Part shown: in pieces, positions 1 to 8,431 of the stretch
Layout of the letters: each line of letters starts with the position of its first letter
How positions within the stretch are numbered: position 1 is the first letter of the stretch
DNA from: Chloroflexota bacterium
GTDB lineage: Bacteria > Chloroflexota > Anaerolineae > Anaerolineales > Anaerolineaceae
NCBI GenBank assembly: GCA_021825925.1
Contig: JAKAFP010000001.1
Coordinates: forward strand, 1 to 64,000
Reading direction: 5' to 3'
Length of the DNA stretch: 64,000 nucleotides
Position numbers and translations under genes: made by a program
Notes under the pieces: generated by a model
Database searches by the model: none
What the model was told of the DNA's origin: nothing
Seen by the model: only the letters and a program-made list of their open reading frames with translations

Positions 1-32
1 AACATTTTCACTCTTCTTTCCATCCACGGCAT
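1..32 (-). CDS. IS481-like transposase, N-terminal fragment (cut by window edge)
   Basis: Ten codons on the minus strand begin at position 32 with M-P-W-M-E-R and run off the window edge. A strong ribosome binding site (AGGAGG, 38-43) lies 5 bp upstream. An N-terminus starting MPW-x-E is typical of IS481-family DDE transposases, which join and cut element ends. The upstream repeats at 81-124 fit an insertion-sequence end. Only the first ten residues are visible, so the family call rests on this start and its context. Confidence 0.55.
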   Translation of the reverse strand, partial: MPWMERRVKM

Positions 33-71
33 TTCAACCTCCTCGTTTCAGGTCTATGCCATGAATTATCC

Positions 72-124
72 TGTGAAAGTGTTACCTATGTCTTTGCACT
101 AGTTGTTACCTATCTCCTTGCCTT
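72..124. mobile_element. Terminal region of insertion sequence with paired direct repeats
   Basis: Two related 20-bp segments beginning GTTACCTAT lie at 81-100 and 105-124, spaced 24 bp apart, just outside the transposase-like start at 32. Repeated motifs of this kind are usual transposase binding sites at insertion-sequence ends. The element body lies to the left of the window. The exact outer boundary, probably between 72 and 150, cannot be fixed without the other end. Confidence 0.5.
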
Positions 125-150
125 GTATATCATGAACCTCCCCTACAATA

Positions 151-876
151 TTATTTCACCTTTTTCAAATGCCGATATCGTCCGGGCAGCTCCCAGACCC
201 GCAAGGCCGCCTCAATCTGGATCCTCAAATTCATCTTTGACTGACCATAGATCCGTTCATTAAAGTGGATCGGAATTTCTTTGAAGCGGAAGCCGAGCTT
301 CTGTGCCACGTATGCCATTTCGACCTGGAAAACATAGCCGTTGGCTTTGATCTCATCCAGCGGGAAGGCTTCAAGGGTTTGACGCTTCCACAAGCGAAAA
401 CCACCGGTGACGTCTCTTAGCGACATTCCCAAAATGGTACGTGCGTACACATTGCCGAAACCAGACAACCATTTACGCCACAGGGGCCATTTGTCATCCA
501 GGCTGCCGCCTTGGATGTAACGTGAGCCGGCTGCAACATCGGCATCCTGCAATGCGGCCACCATTTCCAGCAGTTTTTCAGGGGGATGCGAAAAATCAGC
601 ATCCATCTGGGCAATGGCGTCTGCATCGGTGGTCAGCAATTGTTTGAAACCTGAGATATAAGCGGTGCCAAGCCCCAACTTGCCGGTGCGATGCATCACA
701 CTCACCCGACCTGGATACTGCCGTGTCAATTCATCCGCGACCTGGCCGGTACCGTCTGGGCTATTGTCTTCAATGACCAATAAGCGAAGATCAAGCGGCA
801 GCGCCATTAATTGGGCTGTGATCTTTGGTAGGTTTTCTTTTTCGTTGTAGGTGGGTATTACTACCGCTATTTTCAT
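151..876 (-). CDS. Polyprenol-phosphate mannosyltransferase-like GT2 glycosyltransferase
   Basis: This 241-residue soluble GT2 enzyme resembles dolichol/polyprenol monophosphomannose synthases, which move mannose from GDP-mannose to a lipid phosphate at the inner face of the membrane. The nucleotide-binding start (VVIPTYNEKENL, residues 5-16), EDNSPDGT near 36-43, the metal-binding MDADFSHPP around 91-99, and the RDVTGGFRLWKR segment near 153-164 are all characteristic. No transmembrane segments follow, so it is the short, catalytic-domain-only form. It is followed 25 bp upstream on the same strand by the roadblock gene and may be co-transcribed with it. The sugar donor is inferred from the family. 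Confidence 0.85.
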   Translation of the reverse strand: MKIAVVIPTYNEKENLPKITAQLMALPLDLRLLVIEDNSPDGTGQVADELTRQYPGRVSVMHRTGKLGLGTAYISGFKQLLTTDADAIAQMDADFSHPPEKLLEMVAALQDADVAAGSRYIQGGSLDDKWPLWRKWLSGFGNVYARTILGMSLRDVTGGFRLWKRQTLEAFPLDEIKANGYVFQVEMAYVAQKLGFRFKEIPIHFNERIYGQSKMNLRIQIEAALRVWELPGRYRHLKKVK

Positions 877-901
877 CCAAACTCCTGTGGTTAAAGGCCG
901 G

Positions 902-1300
902 TTATTCGGCCTGGATTTGTTCGTCTTGAGTGAGTATTTTGACCAGATCTTCAGCGGCGTGGCGCATATCCATCAGCAGTACGCCCATTTTTGCCTGTGC
1001 CGTGATCAAGGCGGTAAGAACGGCTTTCTCGCCGGCGGCCATCAATACGATGTGCCCATCTCTGCCTTGAATGTGCACTTGTTCCAGGCTGCCCAAACTT
1101 GTTTCTTTGCTGATGCCTTCACCCAATGAAAGGATGGAAGCGGACATGGCAGAAATGCGGTCCGCATTGATCTCAGGCTTTAAGGCCGAAGCTATGATCA
1201 GACCGTCAGGGCTTATCAGGGCGGTTGCCTCCACTTCAGGTGAGGAGCGTTGTAATACGCGCATGCGATCAACGAGAGCCTGCTGGTGTGGGTGAGTCAA
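902..1300 (-). CDS. Roadblock/LC7 domain protein
   Basis: This 132-residue protein consists of one Roadblock/LC7 (MglB-like) domain. The tell-tale pattern is ATALISPDGLIIAS (residues 26-39), then a helix rich in Ser/Ala, then VHIQGRDGHIVLMAAGEKAVLTAL. Family members are small dimeric partners of Ras-like GTPases or cytoskeletal systems. No GTPase gene is adjacent here, so the partner is unknown. It sits upstream of the glycosyltransferase on the same strand. Confidence 0.85.
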   Translation of the reverse strand: MTHPHQQALVDRMRVLQRSSPEVEATALISPDGLIIASALKPEINADRISAMSASILSLGEGISKETSLGSLEQVHIQGRDGHIVLMAAGEKAVLTALITAQAKMGVLLMDMRHAAEDLVKILTQDEQIQAE

Positions 1301-1368
1301 AGCGGTTACCTCATATGGAGGACGGATTTATGATCTGAAGGCAACTCTAACATAGCCCTTTGGCAGTG

Positions 1369-2298
1369 TCAAGAAACCATGCCCGTCTGGGATTTCGCCG
1401 GGGGGTCACTTTCTTCTGCTTTGGGTTGAAAAGCCGGTAGTTGGGCCACCACGATGGCAGCCAAAATGATCACACAGCCCACGATTTGGATGAAGTTCAT
1501 GGTTTCCGCCAGGATCAATGCGCCGAAAATCGCTGCAAAGACGGATTCGAGGCTGAGGATCAATGCGGCATCCGAGGCGGGTGCTTTGCGCTGCCCGACC
1601 GCCTGCAATGTGAAACCGATCACCACTGATCCAAGCCCGGCATACAGGATCGAAGGCCATGAAACCTGAATGGCTGCCCAGGTGGGCGGGTTGACAAAGA
1701 TGGAGGAAACCAGGTGCAGCAATCCGCAGAACAGAAACTGCCCCACGGAAAAGACGAAGACATCCACTTTTTTGACCGCAAAGCCGACCACGATCACATG
1801 GAAAGCCCACACCAGTGAACCCACCAGCACGATCAGGTTGCCTTTGGAGGGCGTCAGTTCTGCGCCGCCGGTGCTCAAGAGATAGGTTCCACCCAGGGCA
1901 GCCAGTGCGGCAAACCAGATCACAGGTTTGGTCTTGTGTTTCCAGAAGAGGGTCATCAACAAAGGTACCAGCACCACATAGATCCCCGTGATGAAGCCTG
2001 CCGTTCCGGCTGAAGTGGTGGTAATGCCGGCTTGCTGCAGCGAGCTTCCAGCGAACAAGATCGCCCCGGCGGGCAGGATCCAGAAGAGCTGGCCTGGTTT
2101 GTTTCGCAGGCGTTTGATTACGAAAGGCAGCATGACCAATCCCCCCAACAGAAAGCGTACGCCGTTAAAGGCGAAAAACCCCAAATGCGATGAGGCGCTG
2201 CGTTGGGCCACAAATCCGCCGCCCCAAACGATGGCGGCCAGTAACAGGATCAAATCCGATTTTAAACGGTCGGTAAAAAAAGATTTCAATGAGTGCAT
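1369..2298 (-). CDS. DMT-superfamily EamA transporter
   Basis: This 309-residue inner-membrane protein has ten predicted hydrophobic segments arranged as two EamA repeats, typical of drug/metabolite exporters (RhaT/YdcZ relatives). The first repeat starts LILLLAAIVWGGGFVAQR and the second includes GSLVWAFHVIVVG. An upstream start at 2373 is possible in frame, but a perfect terminator hairpin (2327-2357) lies between it and the rest of the gene. The start at 2298, ahead of MHSLKSFF, is therefore preferred. No strong ribosome binding site is seen there. The substrate is unknown. Confidence 0.85.
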   Translation of the reverse strand: MHSLKSFFTDRLKSDLILLLAAIVWGGGFVAQRSASSHLGFFAFNGVRFLLGGLVMLPFVIKRLRNKPGQLFWILPAGAILFAGSSLQQAGITTTSAGTAGFITGIYVVLVPLLMTLFWKHKTKPVIWFAALAALGGTYLLSTGGAELTPSKGNLIVLVGSLVWAFHVIVVGFAVKKVDVFVFSVGQFLFCGLLHLVSSIFVNPPTWAAIQVSWPSILYAGLGSVVIGFTLQAVGQRKAPASDAALILSLESVFAAIFGALILAETMNFIQIVGCVIILAAIVVAQLPAFQPKAEESDPPAKSQTGMVS

Positions 2299-2326
2299 GT
2301 GTAAATGATCTGCTTTCTGTTGTGAT

Positions 2327-2357
2327 AAAAAAAACCGCCCGGTTGAATGCCGGGCGG
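2327..2357 (-). terminator. Rho-independent terminator of the 91-aa gene
   Basis: Read on the minus strand, arms of 8 bp (CCGCCCGG) enclose a 7-nt loop and are followed by eight T residues. It ends the 2373-2648 transcript and lies inside the longest possible EamA reading frame, which argues for the shorter EamA start. Confidence 0.9.
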
Positions 2358-2372
2358 ATGGTCGGTCATTCA

Positions 2373-2648
2373 TTACCTGGAATGCTTAAAATTCTTACTG
2401 CCGTCGGCGAGCTGCCACTGCTTTAATAAGGTTGCCAGATCCATCATGAACTTGGCGTGCTGCCAGTCGTCTTTAAATGCTTCTTTTGGCAGGGCGGCCA
2501 GCGCCTGGTGTACTGCTGCAGTGCTTTCGTCGGTCATCCCGTCGGTCTGGAGCATGGTGATCAAACGGGTCTTTTCTTCCGCTGAAAAGGGAACCTTCTC
2601 AACAAACAGGATCATTTTGTGCGCTTCTGGATACTTGTTGGCAGACAT
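2373..2648 (-). CDS. Hypothetical 91-aa protein
   Basis: I do not recognise this short, soluble, mostly helical protein. It has no signal peptide, membrane segment or cysteine. A good ribosome binding site (GGAGG) precedes the ATG at 2648, and a strong terminator follows 16 bp after the stop, so it is very probably a real, singly transcribed gene. It is divergent from the PspC pair at 2784 across a 135-bp intergenic region. Confidence 0.7.
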   Translation of the reverse strand: MSANKYPEAHKMILFVEKVPFSAEEKTRLITMLQTDGMTDESTAAVHQALAALPKEAFKDDWQHAKFMMDLATLLKQWQLADGSKNFKHSR

Positions 2649-2783
2649 ATTTTCCTCCGATCACGTCCGTTACCATTAACCATACCTTTATTTTAGTCCG
2701 TTTTAAGGAAATTGCATCATTCTCGCGCAACTTTCTGCAACCTGATGCGTAAATATATCTAGAAAGCAATACAGGAGACAATC

Positions 2784-2984
2784 ATGGATAACCAACCAAG
2801 AAAACTATATCGTTCAATTTCACAGCGTCAGCTTGGCGGCGTCTGCGGTGGATTGGGTGAGTACCTCAACGTGGACCCCACCATCATGCGCCTTATTTTT
2901 GTCGCCGGCTTCTTTTTAACCGGCAGTTTAACTTTTTGGGCCTATTTGGTCATGTGGATCGTCGTTCCAGAATCAACACTATAA
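2784..2984 (+). CDS. PspC-domain membrane protein (copy 1)
   Basis: This 66-residue protein is a single PspC domain: a basic N-terminus (RKLYRSISQRQLGGVCGGLGEYLNVDP), then one transmembrane helix (about 37-60). PspC proteins in other bacteria sense or respond to membrane stress, but stand-alone versions lack a known task. It is the first of two adjacent paralogues, 13 bp apart. The motif CGGLGEYLNVDPTIMRL is diagnostic. Confidence 0.9.
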   Translation: MDNQPRKLYRSISQRQLGGVCGGLGEYLNVDPTIMRLIFVAGFFLTGSLTFWAYLVMWIVVPESTL

Positions 2985-2997
2985 TCAGGAGAATAAA

Positions 2998-3192
2998 ATG
3001 GAAGAACCAAGACGTCTTTATCGTTCCAGAACTGACCGCCGAATTTCAGGCATTTGCGGCGGCCTTGCTGCCTATTTCAAAATTGACCCCACCCTCGTCC
3101 GGCTTTTGTTCGTGCTTGGATTGCTGCTGGTCGGTGGCACATTTTGGGCTTACATCATCATGATGATCGTCATCCCCGAGGAACCTTTATAA
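2998..3192 (+). CDS. PspC-domain membrane protein (copy 2)
   Basis: This 64-residue paralogue of the previous gene shares the RRLYRSRTDRRISGICGGLAAYFKIDP pattern and a single C-terminal transmembrane helix. It starts 13 bp after the first copy behind AGGAG, so the two form an operon that ends at the terminator at 3248. The tandem pair suggests homo- or hetero-oligomers in the membrane; this is inference. Confidence 0.9.
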   Translation: MEEPRRLYRSRTDRRISGICGGLAAYFKIDPTLVRLLFVLGLLLVGGTFWAYIIMMIVIPEEPL

Positions 3193-3247
3193 AATTACCG
3201 GGCACCGCCTGATAACTAAACGGTTTTGAATTGAAAAATCCGGATGG

Positions 3248-3283
3248 ATCCCACCTGCATGATTTGCGGGTGGGATTTGATTT
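3248..3283 (+). terminator. Terminator after the PspC pair
   Basis: Arms ATCCCACC (3248-3255) and GGTGGGAT (3269-3276) plus adjacent G-U/G-C pairs form a hairpin followed by a T-rich tail. It lies 55 bp after the second PspC stop codon. Confidence 0.75.
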
Positions 3284-3389
3284 AAAAAAATGCTTACCAT
3301 TCTTTTACCTTTTGTTAATCTGATTGACCACAATCCTTAATGTTGCCTGGTTATTCTATAGTTGTAAATAAAGGTATATGGAGGACAAA

Positions 3390-4169
3390 ATGGGTTATTC
3401 AGATTTGCACATTCACAGCATTCATAGTTATGACGGAACCGCTTCAATCTCGGCGATTTTAAAGTATGCATCTAGTAATACGGATCTAAATGTATTGGCC
3501 ATTACTGACCATGACACCATGGCGGGTGTCTTTGAAGCAATGGATTTGGCTCCGAAATACAACCTTGAAGTGATTCCAGGGATGGAAGTATCTTCAAAAG
3601 ATGGCCATGTCTTGTGCCTTTTCATCCAGCGTCCCATCCCTTCGGGGTTGAGTCTGCTTGAGACTGTTCTGAGAGTGGGAGACCAAGGCGGGTTGTGTGT
3701 TGCCGCCCATCCTATGGCTAAGGCCGTGAATAGTTTGAAATTCGGGACAATTCGTGAAACGATTTCAAATCCCGAAGCAGCTAAGACATTAATCGGGGTT
3801 GAGGCTTTCAATGGTGGATTGGTTTATACTCGCAGAAACGCCATGGTTGATAGCGAATCCCGTTCGCTGCCATTGGCGCAGTTGGGTGACAGTGATGCCC
3901 ATATCTTGCGCATGATCGGCACAGGTTCTTCATGGTTTGAAGGAACCACTGCACTTGACCTTAGAGCGGCACTCTACAATCGCTCCACCGCTCCCAGGCG
4001 AGGAACTGGTCTAACGGGTGCGGCCGTTGTAACTTCTTATATCCCTAATTACTTGCTGCGCAAATTGGGCTGGGTGAGCTGGAATTCTGCTCCTGAAGCC
4101 TCCATCCGTTTTGCAAACCTGGCGAAAATCCAGGCTATGAATGGCATGACCCAATTCGCTCAACCTTAG
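3390..4169 (+). CDS. PHP-domain phosphoesterase (paralogue A)
   Basis: This 259-residue protein has the PHP metallophosphoesterase fold seen in YciV-type phosphatases and polymerase PHP domains. Metal-ligand motifs are visible in order: DLHIHS at the N-terminus, TDHDT, GMEVS, AAHP and GDSDAH. The start at 3390 is chosen because GGAGG lies 5 bp upstream and the same arrangement precedes paralogue B; an in-frame ATG at 3378 lies within that signal. The last 50 residues (VVTSYIPNYLLRKLGWVSWN onwards) are conserved with paralogue B but not part of the core fold. The substrate is unknown; a nucleotide or sugar phosphate is likely. Confidence 0.85.
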   Translation: MGYSDLHIHSIHSYDGTASISAILKYASSNTDLNVLAITDHDTMAGVFEAMDLAPKYNLEVIPGMEVSSKDGHVLCLFIQRPIPSGLSLLETVLRVGDQGGLCVAAHPMAKAVNSLKFGTIRETISNPEAAKTLIGVEAFNGGLVYTRRNAMVDSESRSLPLAQLGDSDAHILRMIGTGSSWFEGTTALDLRAALYNRSTAPRRGTGLTGAAVVTSYIPNYLLRKLGWVSWNSAPEASIRFANLAKIQAMNGMTQFAQP

Positions 4170-4504
4170 AAACAGCGGCAATGAATGCCAACCTTATTTT
4201 GTGGTTCACATAATCAAAACACCATGATGTACGAGATTGTGTAATCGCTGCCTTACTAAATTGTCTTCTTCTCTCCCTTTTTATGCAGAAGGCGTGCTCG
4301 CCAAAATGGTTCCGACAGGATTGTTGGATCACCTCATTTTGGCGGGCAGTCATCATGCTGCCAAGGAGAATTACTTAAAAAATAACAACCCCCTAATGGA
4401 TGATGGAGTGAAAAACCATCCCAATGAGAATATGCGCAGAGTCGAACGTAAAAAAAATTCTCTCTGGAGAAGTTATTTTCAGAGAGGACAACACCAACAT
4501 TATG

Positions 4505-4527
4505 ACCGCAATTTGCGGTATTTTTTT
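4505..4527 (+). terminator. Terminator-like hairpin in gene-free region
   Basis: ACCGCAA and TTGCGGT arms with a 1-nt centre are followed by seven T residues. No annotated gene ends close upstream on this strand, so it may end an unrecognised short RNA. Confidence 0.65.
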
Positions 4528-4722
4528 ATAGCGTAGTGTTCTTCTGTGGCGTTTACCGTTATCCCTCTGAGCAAGATAGTCTATTCAAATAATAGCCTCT
4601 TGCAGCTGATCAATTGTATCCATCCAAAACGGGCGCTTATAACAGTTGTATGCAACTGAAAAGTGAGCCTGAGTACCCAATTGGCTGCCTGAAGGGTTTG
4701 ATAAATTCATTCCGTTTCTTCC

Positions 4723-4768
4723 ACTCCTGACAGGATTTTTTATTATTTTCCTGTCAGGAGTGTTTTTA
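4723..4768 (+). terminator. Strong hairpin with T-run
   Basis: Twelve-bp perfect arms (ACTCCTGACAGG at 4723-4734, CCTGTCAGGAGT at 4750-4761) with an AT-rich loop are followed by GTTTTTATT on the plus strand. The minus-strand side has no clean T-run, so it is better oriented for an unknown plus-strand transcript than for the GGDEF gene. Confidence 0.7.
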
Positions 4769-4819
4769 TTGCTGATAGGAGGAGGGATAATTGCATAGGG
4801 TTTAAAAAAGTAACTATTA

Positions 4820-6490
4820 TTAGTCATTCAGGTTTTGTGTTTCGATCATTTGAACAAACAATTTAGTGATCTTTGGGTCAAACATGATCCCAGATTGAGA
4901 AACGATGTAATCCTTGGCTTCAGACTGTGACCAGGCTGGACGATAACAGCGATCTGAACACAGTGCATCCCATACATCAATGATGGTAAAGATTCGGGCG
5001 GCAAGTGGAATTTCTTCGCCTTTCAAACCGCGCGGATATCCAGATCCATCCCAATGTTCGTGGTGGCAGTAGGGAATCTCAATACATTTTTCGAGAAATG
5101 ATATAGGTTTGAGAAACTCATAGGCGTAAACAGGATGTTTGCGCATGATCTGCCATTCCTCTTCATTCAACTTGCCAGGTTTGAAGAGAATCGGGTCAGG
5201 GATTGCGATTTTGCCGATGTCATGCAGCAAGGCTCCCCGGCGGATATCATCTATTTCACTTTGTTTTATGCCACAGGTCTCGGCTAATTCCAGCGTCAAG
5301 TTGACCACCCGCTGGGCATGGCCTTCCATTTCTTTGTTGCGCATTTCAATCGCCTTGGACCAGCCTTCAATGGTTTCATCATAAATTCTTGATAACTGTT
5401 CGTCTTTTATATCTTTTTTCTTGTGAACTGGCTTGTTTGTTAATCCACTTTGAAGCATGGTCATTGCTGTGGATTGCGCCATTTCAGCGTTCCACAAACT
5501 GACTTGATTTTTTCCAGAAGCTTTTGCCCAATACATGGCTTGATCAGCCTGAGTTAACAAGATGTCGAGTGAATTATTGGCATCTGCGATGTGGCAAATT
5601 CCGATGCTGACGGTGACAGAAATATCGTTGTCATTGACACAAACATTTCTTTTTTCCACTGCATCACGCAGGCGTTCAGCGATGGTTTGGGCAATTTCAA
5701 TTGAAGTATTGGGCAGCAAGCCTATAAATTCTTCTCCGCCATATCTGCCGATTAAATCGGTCTGCCTGAGCGTCTTTTTAATTTCTTCTGCAACTGCGCG
5801 TAAGACTTGATCGCCTGCAAAGTGACCATAGTAGTCATTCGTCTTTTTGAAATTATCAATATCAATCATCAAAGCCGAGAGGTCGTTTTGTGAAGTTTGG
5901 GATTGGGCCATTTCCGGTTGTGCAGATTCAAAGAAACCGCGCCGGTTATTCAGTTGCGTCAACGGGTCAATGATGGATAAATGGTGAACTTCATCATAGA
6001 GGTTTTCGAGCACATCACACTGTGCCAAAAGTAAATCGTGGATGTTGACGAGGCGGAAATTGTTTTCAAAAAGGTGTACAACCACAGGTTCAAAAATCTG
6101 GTGTTTTTCTCTTGTCAGTGCAGTTTTTACAGCATCCTGAATGGAAGCCTCGCCGTCAATAACGAGAAATTGGTGTTTTAAAGTGTCATAAAACTCAAGC
6201 AGGGTTTTTCTCGAATAAACTTCCAATGCATAGGGTTTTCCCAGCACTTCAAAACAACGATTTCTCGATAACATTCCCAGAAATAACAGCCCGGATTTTA
6301 AAATGACGCCGGGCCACGCTTGATGAAGTTCAAAGACTTTGGCCACTTCGCGGACGGTCATATTGGCATCCACACTGCAATCAATCAAAGCCAAATCCAT
6401 TACTTTCATATCAATAGCCTGTTTGATGGGAACTCCGATATTCATCGGAAAGATTGTTTGAGTTTGATAATCTTGCGTATTAATAATCAC
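4820..6490 (-). CDS. GGDEF and HD-GYP domain protein (c-di-GMP turnover)
   Basis: This 556-residue soluble protein combines synthesis and breakdown modules for c-di-GMP. Residues 30-160 resemble a pair of CBS-like repeats, a likely ligand sensor. The GGDEF domain (about 170-335) has an intact GGEEF active site at 251-255 and an inhibitory-site RQTD at 242-245, so cyclase activity and product feedback are plausible. The HD-GYP domain (about 365-550) keeps HDIGK (423-427) and HHEHWDGSGYP (476-486), the metal and substrate residues of c-di-GMP phosphodiesterases. Both halves therefore look active. It stands alone between the two PHP genes, and no promoter was identified. Confidence 0.9.
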   Translation of the reverse strand: MIINTQDYQTQTIFPMNIGVPIKQAIDMKVMDLALIDCSVDANMTVREVAKVFELHQAWPGVILKSGLLFLGMLSRNRCFEVLGKPYALEVYSRKTLLEFYDTLKHQFLVIDGEASIQDAVKTALTREKHQIFEPVVVHLFENNFRLVNIHDLLLAQCDVLENLYDEVHHLSIIDPLTQLNNRRGFFESAQPEMAQSQTSQNDLSALMIDIDNFKKTNDYYGHFAGDQVLRAVAEEIKKTLRQTDLIGRYGGEEFIGLLPNTSIEIAQTIAERLRDAVEKRNVCVNDNDISVTVSIGICHIADANNSLDILLTQADQAMYWAKASGKNQVSLWNAEMAQSTAMTMLQSGLTNKPVHKKKDIKDEQLSRIYDETIEGWSKAIEMRNKEMEGHAQRVVNLTLELAETCGIKQSEIDDIRRGALLHDIGKIAIPDPILFKPGKLNEEEWQIMRKHPVYAYEFLKPISFLEKCIEIPYCHHEHWDGSGYPRGLKGEEIPLAARIFTIIDVWDALCSDRCYRPAWSQSEAKDYIVSQSGIMFDPKITKLFVQMIETQNLND

Positions 6491-6640
6491 GAGTAATCCT
6501 AAAAAAGTATTTGTGTATTGAATTACTTTAAAATTACTACTTTATTGTTAAGGACTTACAAACCTTATGTTAACAGCCAGTAAAAGTTTTTCAATTAACC
6601 CTGGATTTTGTTTACCTGCGTCGAGTTGAATTTCATTCAA

Positions 6641-7417
6641 TCATTTAGGTTTTTTCCACTCCCAGCCGTTGATCTCAGAAAGTAGATGATAATCGGTCAA
6701 ATCCAACTGAAGCGGAGTGATCGAGACATATCCGTCAGACAGGGCGCCGACATCCGTGCCCAATTCGCTCACGCCGGTTGGGGAGTCGCCGATGATCCAG
6801 TAATACGATTGTCCGCGCGGATCCACGCGTGCATCCACCTTATCATGGTAAACGCGCAATCCCAGGCGGGTGCTGCGCAGCCCCTTGATCTCGGCCAGGG
6901 GCAAAAACGGCACATTGACATTTAATAAGGTGTTGGTGGGCAGTTTGTACCTGGTGAAGGCTTCCAATACCGACCCGGCAATCTCGGCCGAGGTGGAATA
7001 ATCAATGGGTCCGGGGTGGTGGTTCGGAGAATCCAGCGAAACCGCAATGGAAGGGATGCCCCAGATGGCAGCTTCCATGGCTGCCGTAACCGTGCCGGAA
7101 TAGGTGACATCGTGACCCAGGTTGGCATATGGATTGATGCCGCTGACCACTATATCTATTTTTTCCTTTAAAAACCCACACAATGCCAATGCAACACAAT
7201 CTGAAGGAGCGCCGTCGCTGGCAAAGGCTTTAAGGTTTTTAGCCAGGTGCACTTCCTTTACCCTGACTGGTCTGTCAATCGTCTTGACATGCCCTGAAGC
7301 GGACCAGTTGCGGTCAGGTGCGAGTACAGTCACATCGCCATATTTCATCATGGATTGTGCCAAAGCGAGCAAACCAGGGGCTGTGATGCCATCATCATTG
7401 GTCACTAAAATGTTCAT
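6641..7417 (-). CDS. surE: 5'/3'-nucleotidase SurE
   Basis: This 258-residue protein is SurE, a divalent-metal nucleoside 5'/3'-monophosphatase acting in the cytoplasm in stress and nucleotide salvage. The start MNILVTNDDGITAPG carries the Asp-Asp metal site (residues 8-9), SASGHVKT supplies the Ser ligand, and SGINPYANLGHDVTYSGTV supplies the Asn ligand and active-site loop. Length and order of motifs match the family throughout. It lies 150 bp from the GGDEF gene on the same strand and is divergent from PHP paralogue B. Confidence 0.95.
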   Translation of the reverse strand: MNILVTNDDGITAPGLLALAQSMMKYGDVTVLAPDRNWSASGHVKTIDRPVRVKEVHLAKNLKAFASDGAPSDCVALALCGFLKEKIDIVVSGINPYANLGHDVTYSGTVTAAMEAAIWGIPSIAVSLDSPNHHPGPIDYSTSAEIAGSVLEAFTRYKLPTNTLLNVNVPFLPLAEIKGLRSTRLGLRVYHDKVDARVDPRGQSYYWIIGDSPTGVSELGTDVGALSDGYVSITPLQLDLTDYHLLSEINGWEWKKPK

Positions 7418-7633
7418 TTTTCATCTCTCTCATTTTTATTTTTATGGCTGAAGGCCACATTGCTATCGTAGCGCGCAGAGATTAACCGTTCACCAAGAAA
7501 TTGTTAAGGTCATGTAAAGAAATTTGTTACAGAAAGCCTTTATTTGGACTTAATGGCTAATTAATCAAAATTACCTTGAAATTAATCAGCCATGAGATAT
7601 GCTTTAACTCTCATTAGCGGTATTGGAGGACCC

Positions 7634-8407
7634 ATGGGCTATGCTGATCTACACATTCACAGCCTGCATAGTTTTGATGGAACAGCTTCGATCTCAGCAA
7701 TCCTTAAATATATTTCCACGCGCACTGATCTGAATATTCTTGCCATCACTGACCACGACACTCTCGCAGGTGTGTCTGAAGCCGTGGAACTGGCTCCCAA
7801 ATATGATCTGCAGGTCATCCCTGGCTGCGAAGTGTCAACAAGAGACGGGCATGTGCTGTGTCTGTTTGTTGATCATCTTATCGCATCAGGGCTTAGTTTG
7901 CTTGAAACCGTAATGCGGGTAGGTGATCAAGGGGGATTGTGCATTGCCGCTCATCCGCAAGCCAAGGGAGTGAAAAGTTTGCGTTTTTCAACAATTGCAG
8001 AAACGCTTCAGAATAAAGATGCTGCCAGAATTCTGGTTGGGATCGAAGCGTTTAATGGTGGATTAATAATTACCAGAGGAAATCCACTGATCCAGAAGAT
8101 GGCAGGCGTTTTTCCACTGGCACAGGTGGGCGGAAGTGATGCGCATTTGCTGAAGATGATCGGACAGGGTTCATTCTGGTTTGAGGGGAATACAATCCAG
8201 GAGCTAAAAAACGCCATCCTGAACTACACAACGATTCCACGACACGGACATGGATTATCCACAGCTACCGTGGTCACTTCATACATCCCGGCTTTTTTGC
8301 TGAAGTTGATGGGTTGGGTGAGTTGGAATGCCGCCCCTGATGCGCCGATCCGTCTGACCAATTGGATGAAGGTCAGAACGATGAAGGCCATCACTGAAAG
8401 CATCTAG
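7634..8407 (+). CDS. PHP-domain phosphoesterase (paralogue B)
   Basis: This 257-residue protein is a close paralogue of the gene at 3390, with the same ligands (DLHIHS, TDHDT, GCEVS, AAHP, GGSDAH) and the same C-terminal extension (VVTSYIPAFLLKLMGWVSWN). The start at 7634 follows GGAGG by 4 bp, as in paralogue A; an in-frame ATG at 7592 is less likely. It ends 24 bp from the convergent crtI gene. Paralogue A differs at many positions spread over the whole length, so the duplication is not recent. Function beyond phosphoester hydrolysis is not known. Confidence 0.85.
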   Translation: MGYADLHIHSLHSFDGTASISAILKYISTRTDLNILAITDHDTLAGVSEAVELAPKYDLQVIPGCEVSTRDGHVLCLFVDHLIASGLSLLETVMRVGDQGGLCIAAHPQAKGVKSLRFSTIAETLQNKDAARILVGIEAFNGGLIITRGNPLIQKMAGVFPLAQVGGSDAHLLKMIGQGSFWFEGNTIQELKNAILNYTTIPRHGHGLSTATVVTSYIPAFLLKLMGWVSWNAAPDAPIRLTNWMKVRTMKAITESI

Positions 8408-8431
8408 ATTGATCAGATAAGACGATTGTGG

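Larger units (their letters stand above)
4170..4819. other. 650-bp region without a supportable gene, with several hairpins
   Basis: No convincing coding sequence is visible; short open frames of 73-99 codons lack ribosome binding sites and family features. The region holds an inverted repeat (CGCCAAAATG 4299-4308 against CATTTTGGCG 4335-4344), a hairpin around 4455-4490, and two terminator-like hairpins on the plus strand (4505-4527 and 4723-4768). Two consecutive terminators suggest one or two short plus-strand transcripts, perhaps small RNAs. I recognise no RNA family. Confidence 0.4.

Noticed and set aside
4237..4536. 99-codon open frame on the plus strand
   Set aside because: It lacks a ribosome binding site, runs into the terminator hairpin and shows no protein-like pattern.
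4585..4827. 80-codon open frame on the minus strand
   Set aside because: It spans the strong hairpin at 4723 and overlaps the end of the GGDEF gene; its composition looks non-coding.
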